From Pardosa pseudoannulata (taxonomy: Eukaryota; Arthropoda; Arachnida; Araneae; Lycosidae): a stretch of DNA of 64,000 bases. Each line of letters opens with the position of its first letter. Position 1 is the stretch's first letter. Both the position numbers and the translations under genes were made by a program. Positions 14,496-27,400 of this stretch are shown in pieces. Where the stretch lies: assembly GCA_032207245.1 (NCBI GenBank), contig CM063502.1:116484197-116548196 (forward strand), given 5' to 3'. Under the pieces are notes generated by a model. The model was given only the letters and a program-made list of their open reading frames with translations. It was not told where the DNA came from and did no database searches.

Positions 14496-15965
14496 TAATT
14501 CATTATATCTCTAAGCAATCATTTGTGATAGCAATAATAACACTATATTACAAATTAATAAACATCTTATTTGATTGTGTGCTTGTTACAGAGATTCAAA
14601 CTATGGTTTAATTACTGGAAATGAGAAGTTAATGAATTATTCAAATTCTTTAAAAACATTTTACCATTTTTTTAAAAGATTTTATTATGTTTTTAACGGT
14701 CATCTATTATCAATGTTTTATAATGTTAGTTTTAAAAGATATAATTCAACTGTCTTACTATTTTAAAAGCATGTATTAATAGGTTTTTAAATTTGATTCG
14801 ATTAAAATGAATAAATTAAATAATTCATTATATCTCTAAGCAATCATTTGTGATAGCAATATTAACACTATATTACAAATTAATAAACATCTTATATGAT
14901 TGTGTGCTTGTTACAGAGATTGAAACTATGGTTTAATTACTGGAAATGAAAAGTTAATGAATTATTCAAATTCTTTAAAAACACTTTATCATGATTTTTA
15001 TAGATTTTATTATGCTTTTAACAGTCGTCTATAATCAATGTTTTATAATGTTAGTTTCACAAGAAATAATTCAACTGTTTTAATATTTTAAAAACATCTA
15101 TTAATAGATGTTTTCACTTAATTCAGTTATATGGAATAAATTAAATCATATTAAATTATATAAATTAAAACATTTTTTAATATCTTAGATTAAAATGAAT
15201 AAATTAAATAATTTATTATATCTCTAAGCAATCATTTGTGATAGCAATAATAACATGATATTACAAATTAATAAACATCTTATATGATTGTGTGCTTGTT
15301 ACAGAGATTGAAACTATGGTTTAATTACTGGAAATGAAAAGTTAATGAATTATTCAAATTCTTTAAAAACGCTTTATCTTTATTTTTATAGATTTTATTA
15401 TGCTTTTAACAGTCGTCTATAATCAATGTTTTATAATGTTAGTTTCACAAGAAATAATTCAACTGTTTTAATATTTTAAAAACATGTATTAATAGATGTT
15501 TTCATTTAATTCAGTTATATGGAATAAATTAAATCATATTAAATTACATAAATTAAAACATTTTTTAATATCTTAGATTAAAATGAATAAATTAAATAAT
15601 TCATTATATCTCTAAGCAATCATTTGTGATAGCAATAATAACACGATATTACAAATTAATAAACATCTTATATGATTGTGTGCTTGTTACAGAGATTGAA
15701 ACTATGGTTTAATTACTGGAAATGAAAAGTTAATGAATTATTCAAATTCTTTAAAAACGCTTTATCTTTATTTTTATAGATTTTATTATGCTTTTAACAG
15801 TCGTCTATAATCAATGTTTTATAATGTTAGTTTCACAAGAAATAATTCAACTGTTTTAATATTTTAAAAACATGTATTAATAGATGTTTTCATTTAATTC
15901 AGTTATATGGAATAAATGAAATCATATTAAATTATATAAATTAAAACATTTTTTAATATCTTAGA

Positions 15966-16774
15966 TTAATATATTGTTATTTTACATATTAAACCTTCGA
16001 AAATTAAAGTATACTTTACATTATTTTTCAAAGATTTTAATAAAATAAAACCTTAGTTAAATAAAATAATGTTTAACGATAACTGCTGTTAAAAAAATTG
16101 CAAGAGCTGATTATCATTCAGTAACTATTCAAAAGGTATAGCTGAATTACTTTGGAATTAAAAAAGTTTTAATTCAAGAAAAATGGGTATTTTCATATTT
16201 CTATGCATTGTTTCCTCATAGTTTGACAGTGAATTCTTATAAAAAAATGTAGTAAATTTCAATGAAATAACTTACAGATATCGATTTTTGATCCATTGAA
16301 ATAGTATTGAAATCGCTAAATGTTTAGCTAACGATGTATTTGGAATTTTGTAAAAATGTTATGTTCTTTTTGAGTTTCAATACTTTAAGAAATGAAAAAA
16401 ATATTATTTATCATAAAACCAGTAGATATAGATAACTGAAATGTTTATTTCATAAGTAAATTGCTTAGAACTGCGTAGAATGTAAAATTCATTTCTTTTT
16501 TCTAAAAGAAATTCCCTCAAGGTTTTAAGGAATTCCTCTTAGAAAGAGTTTAGGTTCAATGCTATATATTTATAGTATTCTCGTACATTTTAACGAATTG
16601 ATCAACTATCTCGTTATCAAAAATCCCTCAGTGTTTCGAAATCTACTAAAAAATTATTTTTTTAGATTTTCTTTTTTAGGAAATCCGCATTTGACCTAAA
16701 TTTCTTTATGTTTTATTTTAAATTATGAAATAAGAAAATGTCGCGGAAAAATCAAGATTTTTGAAAGTATTTCT
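15966..16774. other. AT-rich intergenic stretch
   Basis: No feature supported before the SINE target site at 16775. Confidence 0.5.
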
Positions 16775-16784
16775 CAAGATACTG

Positions 16785-16964
16785 CAGCCGAACGATGGCC
16801 GATTGGTTAGGGTGCTGGCCTTCGGTACCGTAGTTTTTGGGTTCGAATCCCACTGTGGCATGGATGTTTGTAGCCGTTCGAAATCGACTTTAAGCTGTAG
16901 GTCCCGGTCTCATTAGCCCTCGTGTTGCAAAAAGTAGACCATTGCACTCCAAATCAAATCAAAC
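16785..16964 (+). mobile_element. tRNA-derived SINE, full-length copy (about 180 bp)
   Basis: The head carries an A-box-like GATTGGTTAGGGTGCTGG and a canonical B box GGTTCGAATCCC, the two parts of an internal RNA polymerase III promoter. The tail ends in CAAATCAAATCAAACC. Flanks CAAGATACTG at 16775-16784 and 16965-16974 form a 9-10 bp target duplication. Two further good copies lie at 18105-18285 (minus) and 41983-42159 (plus). It is a SINE rather than a tRNA gene, because it has a 100-bp unrelated body, a repeated tail and duplicated flanks. Confidence 0.9.
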
Positions 16965-17503
16965 CAAGATACTGTAGTTGAGAAATTATCTTATTTCCTT
17001 GATTTCTTTTATATAATGGGTGAATCAAAGGACCTGAATATGCTTCATTAAAAATATTCTTAAATTCTGCTTTTGTAAAGGCGTTGATGCACCAGAATAT
17101 AAAAACTGGAAATATTTCTATTCAGCAATGAGAACCAATCACCTGATTTCAAAGTTATTTGTGTAAATCTTCTTCATTCAGTATGCCTTAGTCATTCAAT
17201 TCATTATTTAAACATTTATAAAAAACGACACAAAATCAATTTTTTGGTGTATAAAGACTGACGATTATATTCTAACGTAAATAGCTTTATAAAATAGACG
17301 CATAAAACATAATCTTTCAACAGTAATTTAGAAACGTCTAATTTACTTACTACGATCATTTCGTTAGATCTTCTTGACAAATTAATAATAATAACTTTTT
17401 AAAATCTTAAAAATCTGATTTTTGAAAGATGTTAGCAGATTAATATAAACAAACATGAAAGATTTTTTTTGCACCATGCGTAAATCGATCTACTACATAT
17501 TTA

Positions 17504-18560
17504 CTACAGATTTACTTAGCTTTTAATATGTAAGTTTCAACAAAGACAAATTTTGCGACTGTTATGGCATAATTTTTAGAAAGACTGAAGTATAAAATCA
17601 ACAATATTATATAATTATTTACATATTTAATTAAAATAACAGAAAGAAATTTAAAGAATTATACTTAAATAATACATTTTGTTTCAAGGATTTTTAGTGT
17701 TACTTTGCTTTTTACCAACAAATACTTTTGTTAACATCATTTTGATAACATGTTATTAATGTTTCCTTTCATGATGATGGTCTTTTAATAATAACCATTT
17801 ACAAAGTTTAATCATTTCTACAGATTTACTTTGTTTTACTATGTTAGTTTTTTACAAACACAAATTTAGCGACTCTTATGGCATAATTTTTAGAAAGACT
17901 AAAGTATAAAATCAACAGTATTATATAATTATTTACATATTTAACTAAAATAACACAAAGAAATTTAAAGAATTATACTTAAATAATATATTTTGCTTCA
18001 AGGTTTTTTAGTGTTACTTTACTTTTTACCAACAAATACTTTTGTTAACATCATTTTGATAACATTTTATTAATGTTTCCTTTCATGATGATGGCTTTTA
18101 ATAATTGGTTTGGTTTGGTTTGGAGCGCTACGGTCTACTGTTTCACACACGAGGGCTAATGAGACCGGGACCTACTGCTTAAAGCCGATTCCGAACGGCT
18201 ACGAACATCCATGCCACAGTGGGATTCGAACCCACGAACTCCGGTACCGACGATCAGCACCCTAACCAATCAGCCAGCGTTCGGCTGGCTTTTAATAATA
18301 ACCATTTACAAAGTTTAATCATTTCTACAGATTTACTTTGTTTTACTATGTTAGATTTAACAAACATAAATTTAGCGACTCTTATAGCATAATTTTTAGA
18401 AAGACTAAAGTATAAAATCAACAATATTATACAATTATTTACATATTTAACTAAAGTAACAGAAAGAAATTTAAAGAATTATACTTAAATAATACATTTT
18501 GTTTTAAGGTTTTGTACAATTACCTTGCTTTTTACCAACAAATACTTTTGTTAATATTCT
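17504..18560. repeat. Three-copy tandem repeat, unit about 314 bp, interrupted by a SINE
   Basis: Copies start with CTACAGATTTACT at 17504, 17818 and 18325. The first interval is 314 bp. The second, 507 bp, becomes 313 bp once the 181-bp SINE and its 13-bp duplication are removed. Copies contain AATTTTTAGAAAGACT and ACCAACAAATACTTTTGTTA. Confidence 0.92.
18105..18285 (-). mobile_element. tRNA-derived SINE, minus-strand copy
   Basis: The reverse-strand tail TTGGTTTGGTTTGG is at the left and the tRNA-like head at the right (GGGATTCGAACCC is the complemented B box). A perfect 13-bp duplication TGGCTTTTAATAA flanks it at 18092-18104 and 18286-18298, and the sister tandem copy near 17780 (TGGTCTTTTAATAATAACC) shows the empty site. 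Confidence 0.93.
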
Positions 18561-18834
18561 CTTTCGAATTTTGAAAAAAAAATATTCGTTTTATATTTTA
18601 GTCGGTTGTAACTTTCTTAACTCTGCGATAAGTAAAATCTATCCAGTGGATTTATTTTGTTAATATGAAAAAAATAATTAGGCCTTATGTATATGTAAAA
18701 TATATTACATATAAATTTATGATATAGATATTTATATACAGTAATTATCAATTTTGAAGTAAAGTAGTCAAAAATTAAAAGTTTTGTTTTCCCTTTAGAA
18801 TTTTATGGTTTTGAGTATTATATTTTTGTCATTT

Positions 18835-20910
18835 CGAGTGGGGAGCAAAGACTTGTCTTCATTACAATACGACTCCTTATCTATAGAATATCTTAGTTTA
18901 CAGGGAATATGGTTACTTGTTAATAAAAAGAGGATTATAAAGAATGCAGGAGGAATAAGAAAATCTTTAATTAACTAAACAAAATACTGTTCTAACTATA
19001 TAGATTGCAGATTACCAGATACAGACTACTTTCGTTGAACATTAGGACTATTTTATTTATATCTAATGTTATACTGCAGTGTCATTACTGAATCCAGAGT
19101 CTGGATACAACCTATAATGTAATCACATCTTAGCGTGAAGAGTTTCTTCTCGGGACGAATTGTTTTCATATAGGAACTTAATTATCGTCTCAGACTGGTC
19201 TCTATTATCGAAATTTCTTTTTATTCCCACTTCCTTTAAGTATAAAGAAATGTTATGTAGCAACAAAATGCTAGAACTCGGGAACTCTGTAGCAAAGAAT
19301 TTATTTTTCTTAAATTAGTGTTTAAGCAATGAAATATTTCAGTACAAGCAGTAGATTATGAGTTAAATATGTCACTAAAAGCATGAAATGAGTTCATGTT
19401 ATTCCTCAAATTTGTGTGTTTTTTAAAGAAGTTAATTTATGTTATTTTAAAGAAATTAATTTTAAATAATTTAATTTATATTTAACTTTAAAGAAGTTAA
19501 TTTATGTTAAATTTAAAGAAGTTAATTTATGTTCCTTTAGGATTACATAGTTTTAAACATTAAATTTTTTCACTGCAAGTAAGGGAGCAAAGATTTGTTC
19601 TTCAGTGCAATACGACTCCTTATCTATAGAGGGTCTTAGTTTACAGGGAATATGGTTACTTGTTAAAAAAGAGGATTATACAGAATGCAGGAGGAATAAG
19701 AAAATCTTTAATTAACTAAATAAAATACTGTTCTAACTATATAGATTGCAGATTACCAGATACAGACCACTTTCCCTTGAACATTAGAACTATTTTATTT
19801 ATATCTAATGTTATACTGCAGTGTCATTACTGAATCCACAGTCTGGATACAACCTATAATGTAATCACATCTTAGCGCGAAGAGTTTCTTCTCGGGACAA
19901 ATTGTTTTCATATAGGAACTTAATTATCGTCTCAGACTGGTCTCTATTATCGAAATTTCTTTTTATTCCCACTTCCTTTAAGTATAAAGAAATGTTATGT
20001 AGCAACAAAATGCTAGAACTAGGGAAATCTGTAGCAAAGAATTTATTTTTCTTAAATTAGTGCTTAAGCAATGAAATGTTTCACTACAAGAAGTAGATTA
20101 TGAGTTAAATATGTCACTAAAAGCATGAAATTAGTTCATGTTATTCCTCAAATTTGTGTGTTTTTTAAAGAAGTTAATTTATGTTAACTTTAAAGAAGTT
20201 AATTTTAAAGTTAATTTATGTTAACTTTAAAGAAGTTAATTTTAAAGAAGTTAATTTATGTTCCTTTAGGATTTAGTTTTAAATATTATATTTTTTCACT
20301 GCAAGTAAGGGAGCAAAGATTTGTTCTTCAGTGCAATACGACTCCTTATCTATAGAATCTTAGTTTACAGGGAATATGGTTACTTGTTAAAAAAGAGGAT
20401 TATACAGAATGCAGGAGGAATAAGAAAATCTTTAATTAACTAAATAAAATACTGTTCTAACTATATAGATTGCAGATTACCAGATACAGACCACTTTCCC
20501 TTGAACATTAGAACTATTTTATTTATATCTAATGTTATACTGCAGTGTCATTACTGAATCCACAGTCTGGATACAACCTATAATGTAATCACATCTTAGC
20601 GCGAAGAGTTTCTTCTCGGGACAAATTGTTTTCATATAGGAACTTAATTATCGTCTCAGACTGGTCTCTATTATCGAAATTTCTTTTTATTCCCACTTCC
20701 TTTAAGTATAAAGAAATGTTATGTAGCAACAAAATGCTAGAACTAGGGAAATCTGTAGCAAAGAATTTATTTTTCTTAAATTAGTGCTTAAGCAATGAAA
20801 TGTTTCACTACAAGAAGTAGATTATGAGCTAAATATGTCATTAAAAGCATGAAATGAGTGCCTGTTATTCCTCCAAATGTGTGCTTTTTAAAGAAGTTAA
20901 TTTATGTTAT
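18835..20910. repeat. Three-copy tandem repeat, unit about 726-742 bp, with a nested minisatellite
   Basis: Landmark GGAGCAAAGA occurs at 18842, 19584 and 20310. Units share GCAATACGACTCCTTATC and TCGTCTCAGACTGGTCTC. Copies 2 and 3 are closer to each other than to copy 1, suggesting two rounds of duplication. Between units is a smaller repeat of TTAAAGAAGTTAATTTATG, variable in number (about 19418-19532, 20163-20258 and one near 20888). Confidence 0.93.
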
Positions 20911-21529
20911 TTGTAAATTTATCCATTTTATTGGAAATTAAATATTTTTAATTCCTTTGTGATCATACCATTCTATGTTATATAACCAAATGATATTATG
21001 TAGCTATATTTTTATAAGATTAAGAATATTGTTACAAATTCTTTTGCCAAGTACAAAGAGTTTTGTGATAAAAAACAAATTTTGGCAAGCATTTCCAAGA
21101 AGCGTGACTTCCTCTATATTATCTCTTTTAGTCTTATTTTACACTATAACCCATCTAAAAAATATTTTAGTTCATTTAATGGCCAGCAAACAAATGATAA
21201 ATTTTGACAGGCTAAAATTTACTTAGGCATGAATTATGTATTATTACTTGTTCTTACAATTTAATCATGCATTATTTATAGATTACCTTTACTAACCTTT
21301 TTTTATATATTCACCATTTTTTCTTTCCTGTTTCTTTACCTAAATTTCTCATCTTAAATTCATTTCATTATTTATTATCTATGTTTCTGAAAACTAAGTT
21401 TTATTAAAATGTTTTGTAATTTTTTCTTTAAGTTTTCTCAAAAGCCTTTTTTATATAACCAAACCGTAAATAAAATGGATTTACTAAGAAAATTCATTGC
21501 AACAATTCGTTTATTATTATTCATACTCA
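20911..21529. other. Intergenic stretch with an unrecognised 83-codon frame
   Basis: The plus frame 20975-21226 starts at a non-ATG codon and has no recognisable domain; I do not call it a gene. Confidence 0.4.
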
Positions 21530-21533
21530 TTAA

Positions 21534-22099
21534 CCCCTTCCGGTATGATTTAATGATGAAAACCTGTGCATGAAATGACCATTTAATTTTTATTCAAAAA
21601 ACTTGTTTCATTTTACAATTCTTACATATTCTTAATTAAAATCCACTTTTTACATAGTGTTAAATAATATCAGAAACAGTAAAATTAAGAAAATATCAAA
21701 GCAAAACATTAATAAGGTATACAGATAATAGTCTTCAAGCTAGTGGTACTTTTCAAAACAAAGTGCAAAGGAATTCTTAATTGTTTACACCGCCAAGTAG
21801 TCTCACTTTTAATTTGATTCTTGTAACACACACGGCATTTCTTAGTAGGTTTTCTTTTATTCTGACTCATTAATTTGACAATGACTTGTACCAAGAAATT
21901 CTAAGTAAACAATATGCAATAGTGACCTGTGATTTTCACAAGTGATAAAAGTGTTGCCAAATTCAGTACACTAGAAATTTTAAACTAAATTAGTTATCAT
22001 ATTTAACAGTAACTTTAATCGCATGACGAGTGTAGCTCGTCATTGTGCGGTATGGAATGAAAAACTAATGACATTTTCTCGTCATTTTACCGGAAGAGG
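21534..22099 (-). mobile_element. piggyBac-like TTAA transposon derivative (566 bp)
   Basis: TTAA flanks both ends (21530-21533 and 22100-22103). Termini are CCCCTTCCGGTA on the left and TACCGGAAGAGG on the right, inverted with one mismatch over 12 bp. A minus-strand fragment of the transposase C-terminal zinc ribbon lies inside (21709-21894). Near the right end is a hairpin, GACGAG-TGTAG-CTCGTC (about 22026-22042). It is an internally deleted, non-autonomous copy. Confidence 0.87.
21709..21894 (-). pseudogene. piggyBac-type transposase C-terminal zinc-ribbon fragment
   Basis: The 61-residue frame contains KRKPTKKCRVCYKNQ followed by ETTWRCKQ and IPLHF, then a degenerate tail. Known piggyBac-like transposases end in a cysteine-rich domain with a basic stretch, CxxC-x-K-N, a second cysteine pair and a CF..YH-like end; the first part matches and the last is decayed. 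Catalytic aspartates are absent, since only the C-terminus was kept. Position between TTAA-flanked inverted repeats on the same strand supports the call. Start is an in-frame ATG with no support as a true start. Confidence 0.78.
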
Positions 22100-22103
22100 T
22101 TAA

Positions 22104-23358
22104 GTGAAGTGAGACTTACAATTATTTTATAATTTCTCAGTAAAGCTTTCAATATGTATGCATTACCTAAGTATAGATGAAATATCTATGACATTATTTT
22201 TTGGCACACTTTCAAGGAAGTCAAACATAAGTTCAACTTCATTGAAATGTTAAGCTATAAATCAAGCTATGAATGATACCTGAATAATAATTAATGAAAA
22301 TTTATACTGATTTTTTAAAAAATTGAAACATTTAGTTGATAGATTATATCAGCTATTTTGATAAATTATGAGGATTATTTTTAAGTGTTAAAATTTTTTA
22401 ATTTATCTGTTTTCAACTCTAAAGCAATAGTTTATTTTACATGATACCTAGTGAAATGTCGATATGACTTTAATCTGCCTATTTTTGGGATTGTTCCCCT
22501 TACATCATTTTTTTTGTCCAATCCAAAAAACAACGATAGTTGTACCCTTCAGAAGTATCATTCTCAACTACTAACAGGTGAAATGTATTATTTCTAATAG
22601 TCATATGCTTCTTGCTTAGTAAAGTGGAAATTGGGTGATATGCATGCAAGCAGTGTTTACCGTAGTACGGATTACGTAGTACCGTAGTACACTTGTTTAC
22701 CGTAGCAAAAATGCTTAATAATATTGGTGGTACAAAAACAAGCTAAATCGAGTTCAAATTCTTAGGAACTCAGCAAGTGGAGTAACAAAATTAAACTTCC
22801 ATATTATATAGAATTGGTAGTCTCTAGTAATTCCAGTCCACAGAGAGTAAGAGATGGAATTGTCTCTAACTTAAAATTTTAGGGTAAAAGCAGAAACTCT
22901 GCAATGTTCCTTTACAAATTTGGATAGCATACTAATTAAAAAGAAACTTGCCACGAAAATATTCAATATAAAATTTAATGTTGCCATATACAGGATTCAC
23001 TTCGAAAAATAGCGATTTATTCCTGTTTTCTGAATTTTTTTAAGAATTGAAATAAAGGAAAACGTCGTAAGCCATTTTTTTACATTAGTTAACCTTACAC
23101 AAGACTGGGGAATATCTCTTTAGTCTATATCTTAAAGTAGCTGGAAGACGGATTGATCATGCCAAATAGATCATTCGACAAGGGGCTGAAGGCAATTTCT
23201 CTTCCTGTCTCTTCTGTCAAGGTCCTCAGTGACAATGGATAAGGTATTATGGCATTCGTATTAGTAGTTTCACTAAATCATACCTTAATCACTAATGTTG
23301 TTATCAAAACTTACTCTTTTCAGATTAATATCTTTTATTGCTTATTAAATTGCCAGCT
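22104..23358. other. Intergenic stretch with a small GTAC-rich repeat
   Basis: No gene was recognised. At 22654-22706 GTTTACCGTAG occurs twice, 40 bp apart, around CCGTAGTAC words, making a locally GC-richer imperfect palindrome. Function unknown. Confidence 0.5.
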
Positions 23359-23363
23359 ACCTC

Positions 23364-23570
23364 TGTTATAACGTCTGAAGAAGTGATATTATTGTATTCT
23401 TAATACAGAGACTCCTGCTATGGCTCGACGAGTCTTAGAGAAGTATCCACAGAGATCACATCATATATAAAACCATGGTCAGAAGGGATTCACACAGTGC
23501 AGTTAAAATAAAAACAACTAGATCTAGACACAGGCATTTATTTAAGATAGTATAACGAAAACAATAAATA

Positions 23571-23608
<38 letters not shown>

Positions 23609-24417
23609 TATAAACAAACATCAGCACTCTCGATGCAACAGAGCTTGATGCTACTGGCACACTGACTCTTATATAGGCAGACAACATATACAGATATTTG
23701 CATATTTACAAAGATGATGTGTTGCCACAAATAAAACTACAATAATTATAAAACTTTATAAATATCAATACATATGAATGAATTCATGTTACAATATGGG
23801 AAAATACATTACAATATTTAAATTATATACAAGACACTATTTACAAAGACTGAACATTAATTCGTCAACGGCCTTAATCAGAAATGATGCGCATTACGTC
23901 ATCTTCGGCAAATTGCGTGATCACCACATAAACAACAGATTACTAATTCCAGGATACATTGAATTTAAAATTTGCTGTTTCTACTTATTAGTCTCAAAGT
24001 AATATTTTAGTATGCAGCCTTCTTTGATTTATATCTTCAATCAAATTTTAAGAAATCCTACAAAGTTAACTAACTTGGTGCACAACACATGCTTGATGTT
24101 CCTCAATATACATCCTTGAAAAATTTACAATTTATATGGAAATGATGTCCGTTAAAAAATTAACAAAAGTCTAATTACACACTCACAATTTTCCATTCTT
24201 CCTTTATTTCATTTATGAATAACGTTAAAAAATCTAATCTATGGTTTAAGTGTATTTATCCTCCGTCTCTACTTTCAGTATATCATCGGCGAAATTTAGC
24301 AGGATCTCTAAATTAACTGCAGATGAGTGAACAGCCAATAAAATCACCTCGTCCGAAGTACCGTTCCTTTCTTCTCATCAATCTTACTCATTCAGTCATA
24401 CCCGCAGTGAAGGAGTG
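23364..24417 (-). mobile_element. Candidate LTR on the minus strand (boundaries uncertain)
   Basis: Read on the minus strand, the block contains a TATATAAGAGTCAG core-promoter-like sequence (about 23668-23681), AATAAA signals, and an end CTTCAGACGTTATAACA at 23364, typical of an LTR 3' terminus. GAGGT follows that end on the minus strand (23359-23363 as ACCTC) and recurs at 24418-24422, consistent with a 5-bp target duplication. However, the putative 5' end begins CACTCC rather than TG. An alternative inner start TGTTGTTTATG at 23937 lacks a matching duplication. Confidence 0.38.
23574..23609. repeat. (ATC)n microsatellite
   Basis: About twelve ATC units lie inside the candidate LTR. Confidence 0.95.
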
Positions 24418-24422
24418 ACCTC

Positions 24423-27400
24423 CACTACAAAGAGCCTGCCTCATCACAAAGGCAACGAAAAAAATTCTGGGTGCTGAGTAAACAATTAGAAGTCTGGAAA
24501 CAAGAGATTGCAGGAAGCAGCAACTTCAACTGACAAAAAAGTGACGTTCCGTGAAGTACTATTCAGAGAATCTTATATAGAGAGAGTTAATGGATATTTT
24601 GTGAAGTATTTACGAAATAGAAGATTTTAAAGTGTAAACCTTATATGATTAAATTTTCCATTGTGACAGTGTTTGAATATAATATGTTAAAAAATAAAGT
24701 ATTAAAATTTTATTTTAAAATTTGTTTATGCATATTTGATATATTTCACAAGAATATATATTAACTATAGTAGGCTTTGATAGTAAGAATAAAATGTCTT
24801 CCTTATTATTAACTATGCACCATAATTATACATTCTTCTTTTATGATATTTGCAAAAAAAAACCTCATGCAGTTACGATAATATTATGACGGTCATATCA
24901 GTTACTGTTATAAATAAGAAAGTAAATAACCAGTTTAATTGTAGTCTGACAGGAGATTTAAATTTCTTCCTATTATGATTTGAGTCAAATTATTATGACT
25001 AAGAATGCTAATTTTAAATTATCTTTATCTATTGAATGAATGTGGCCAAACTTTATTCCCATGTTCCCAAGTTTTTGTATAAATTTAAGCACATTTGGGT
25101 AGATTATGGAAGGAAGAAAATCACATACACAAACCCAGAAGGCTACATGCTGCTCTGTCCATCCATTTCCTCGAGAACTGTACCAACAATAATTATGAGA
25201 AATATTACCCCTATACAGAAGTAGCTTCACTAAACGTCTGATTTCTTTAATTAACAATCCAATTATTCTATTTTTGCATTTTATTTAATAATCTTGAATC
25301 ATTAAAAAAGATTAATAATGATTCTGTATTATATTTCAATTGTAGTCAAAATATATACTATGTGATGAACTGAAAGCAAAAACTGTGTACTACGTGATGA
25401 AATAAAAATAAGAAAATAACATGGAGATTTGGACTATTGTATATTCCTGTAGACTAGTCTGACTAATAGTCAATAGGTAATTTATTTGAATTTGGTGAGG
25501 ATTATTTTCTAAGGTAAAATTTTTCCCAACAAAATAGGAAATCAAATCTTGAAAGATAAAATGGGTGTTTTAAATAGAAATGTGATTCTGTAATGCTAAG
25601 TAGGAACCTTTAAAATTCTAAAATCCATAGCAAAGTATGTGCTGACATCATGAGAATTCCTGAAGAGGATTTATAGCTACGTGATAAAGAACCGGAACGT
25701 CTAGAGTGAAATGGTATTTGGCTGGTAAATATATGATAAAAGGGATGAAGAGAAAAATAATTCAGTACATAAATTTTTATAAAGCTCAATATTTGTTACA
25801 TAGATAAGTATTTTGTAAATAAATATATAATTTATATTCTCTAACACCAGCTATTCATCTTTAATCCAAACTTATTTCTAAACATATTTTATTTAAATCT
25901 TTTAGATAGCATTTAAGTCTTAGATTTAAAAAAATGATTCTGGATTGTAAAATTTTTTAACTTTAAATTTTGCTTTGATAAAAAGAGAAAATTCTATAGA
26001 ACAAGAGATTTCTGTGTAATAGAAAGAAAAAAAAGCATGCTATCTGTTTAAAACTAACAATTCTATTCCTGGAAGATATCTCCAAAGTAGTTTAACATGA
26101 GATAACAGATTAAAAAGAAAGGGATAAGATATAGTTCCGATAAAACAGAAGAATTGTAAAAAAATACGTTTCAAATACAATTGTTCATTTTTCGACTATA
26201 AAATCCAAGGTTTTAAAAAAATGATCAAAACGTCGAAAATGTTCTTTACAAAATGAGCAGTAAAGAAAAAAAATGTCCCATACACACACCAAAATCGAGC
26301 TTTTTAATAATTCAATAACTATTTTAAAGCGTTACTTTTGTTTGCTCAAAGTAGCTAAGTAGAAAATGCTCTTGACAGATATTGTCTTTGTAAAAGTAAA
26401 TAAAATGTGATATGATATCATTTGGCTCAAGACTCTGCCGGAAAATCTATTTTTTTTCAAGAATAAGAATGTGATATCTGTTCAGATTCCTTTTATAGCC
26501 TTATATCTCATTCAAAACATTGTCTTTAAATGATCCATGTAGATAAGATGATGTTTGCTGTGTTGAATTTTTATTACAGTCAAATAACAGTTTTCTAGAA
26601 GAAATGTATATAAAATCAAACAAGTAATACCAAATATTTTTCTGTCTATTTTAGAGTACAGTATATCTTACTAAAAGCTAAAGGAAATATTTTATACAAA
26701 TTTGAGATTTTGTTTTAACGAGGGATCTATAAATACAATGATTTTAGTGTAACTAAATAAAACATTTACATGTTTAAAGTTTTCTATATATATTAAATAT
26801 ATAACTTATGTTTAGAATAATAATTTTATAGAATCAGTTTTGTTAAGTCTTCAAATTGTAATGCATCACTGTATAACGATATCACAGGCACATATAATAT
26901 AATCGGTGTAATTTTATCTTAAACTAAACATATCGTAATTGTTAATAATCTAAACTAGAATCTCTGTAATGGTATAACTTTGTATAAATTAATTTATCAT
27001 TATTTATGTGAACCAAAATATAATTAATTTTGTCCTGACAATAATGAAAGAAAAACTTTCACTTCTATTTAACAATATTCAATAACATTTAATTGTATTC
27101 TAATGTTTCTGATTATCTAAATTTTCAAAGCTGTGTTGAAAATACATTTGTAGTTACAAACATGAGGTGAATTTTGGTTTAAATACATTTTTGCAACATA
27201 AATAATAATTTTGAAAAAAAAATTATTTTCAGCACCTTAGATTTCACTTAATGATAATATTGAGTTACGTTTATGACAATAAATATATAAATAATTCCCA
27301 AAGTTACAGAAATCATAGAATATATTTAAAATATTTACATGTAAAAGAAGGAAACTACAATATCTCAATTGATATATAAGCAAGAAACTAAGAGACACTG

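Larger units (their letters stand above)
13048..15965. repeat. Six-copy tandem repeat, 324-bp then 388-bp units
   Basis: Copies start with CTCTAAGCAA at 13048, 13372, 14509, 14834, 15222 and 15610. Intervals are 324, 323 (after removing the inserted transposon and TA), 325, 388 and 388 bp; the later units gained about 64 bp of ATTAAAACATTTTTTAATAT-type sequence. The near-identical 67- and 63-residue frames at 13114 and 14575 start at a TTG/GTG-type codon and are pieces of this repeat, not genes. Confidence 0.93.

Noticed and set aside
16799..16856. Possible functional tRNA gene (also at 18190-18270 and 41998-42052)
   Set aside because: A and B boxes are present, but the folding arms are imperfect. 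A long non-tRNA body, repeated tail and target duplications identify SINEs.
24985..25257. 90-residue minus frame overlapping a 62-residue plus frame
   Set aside because: No domain, no repeated or conserved motif; the overlap of two open frames suggests compositional chance.
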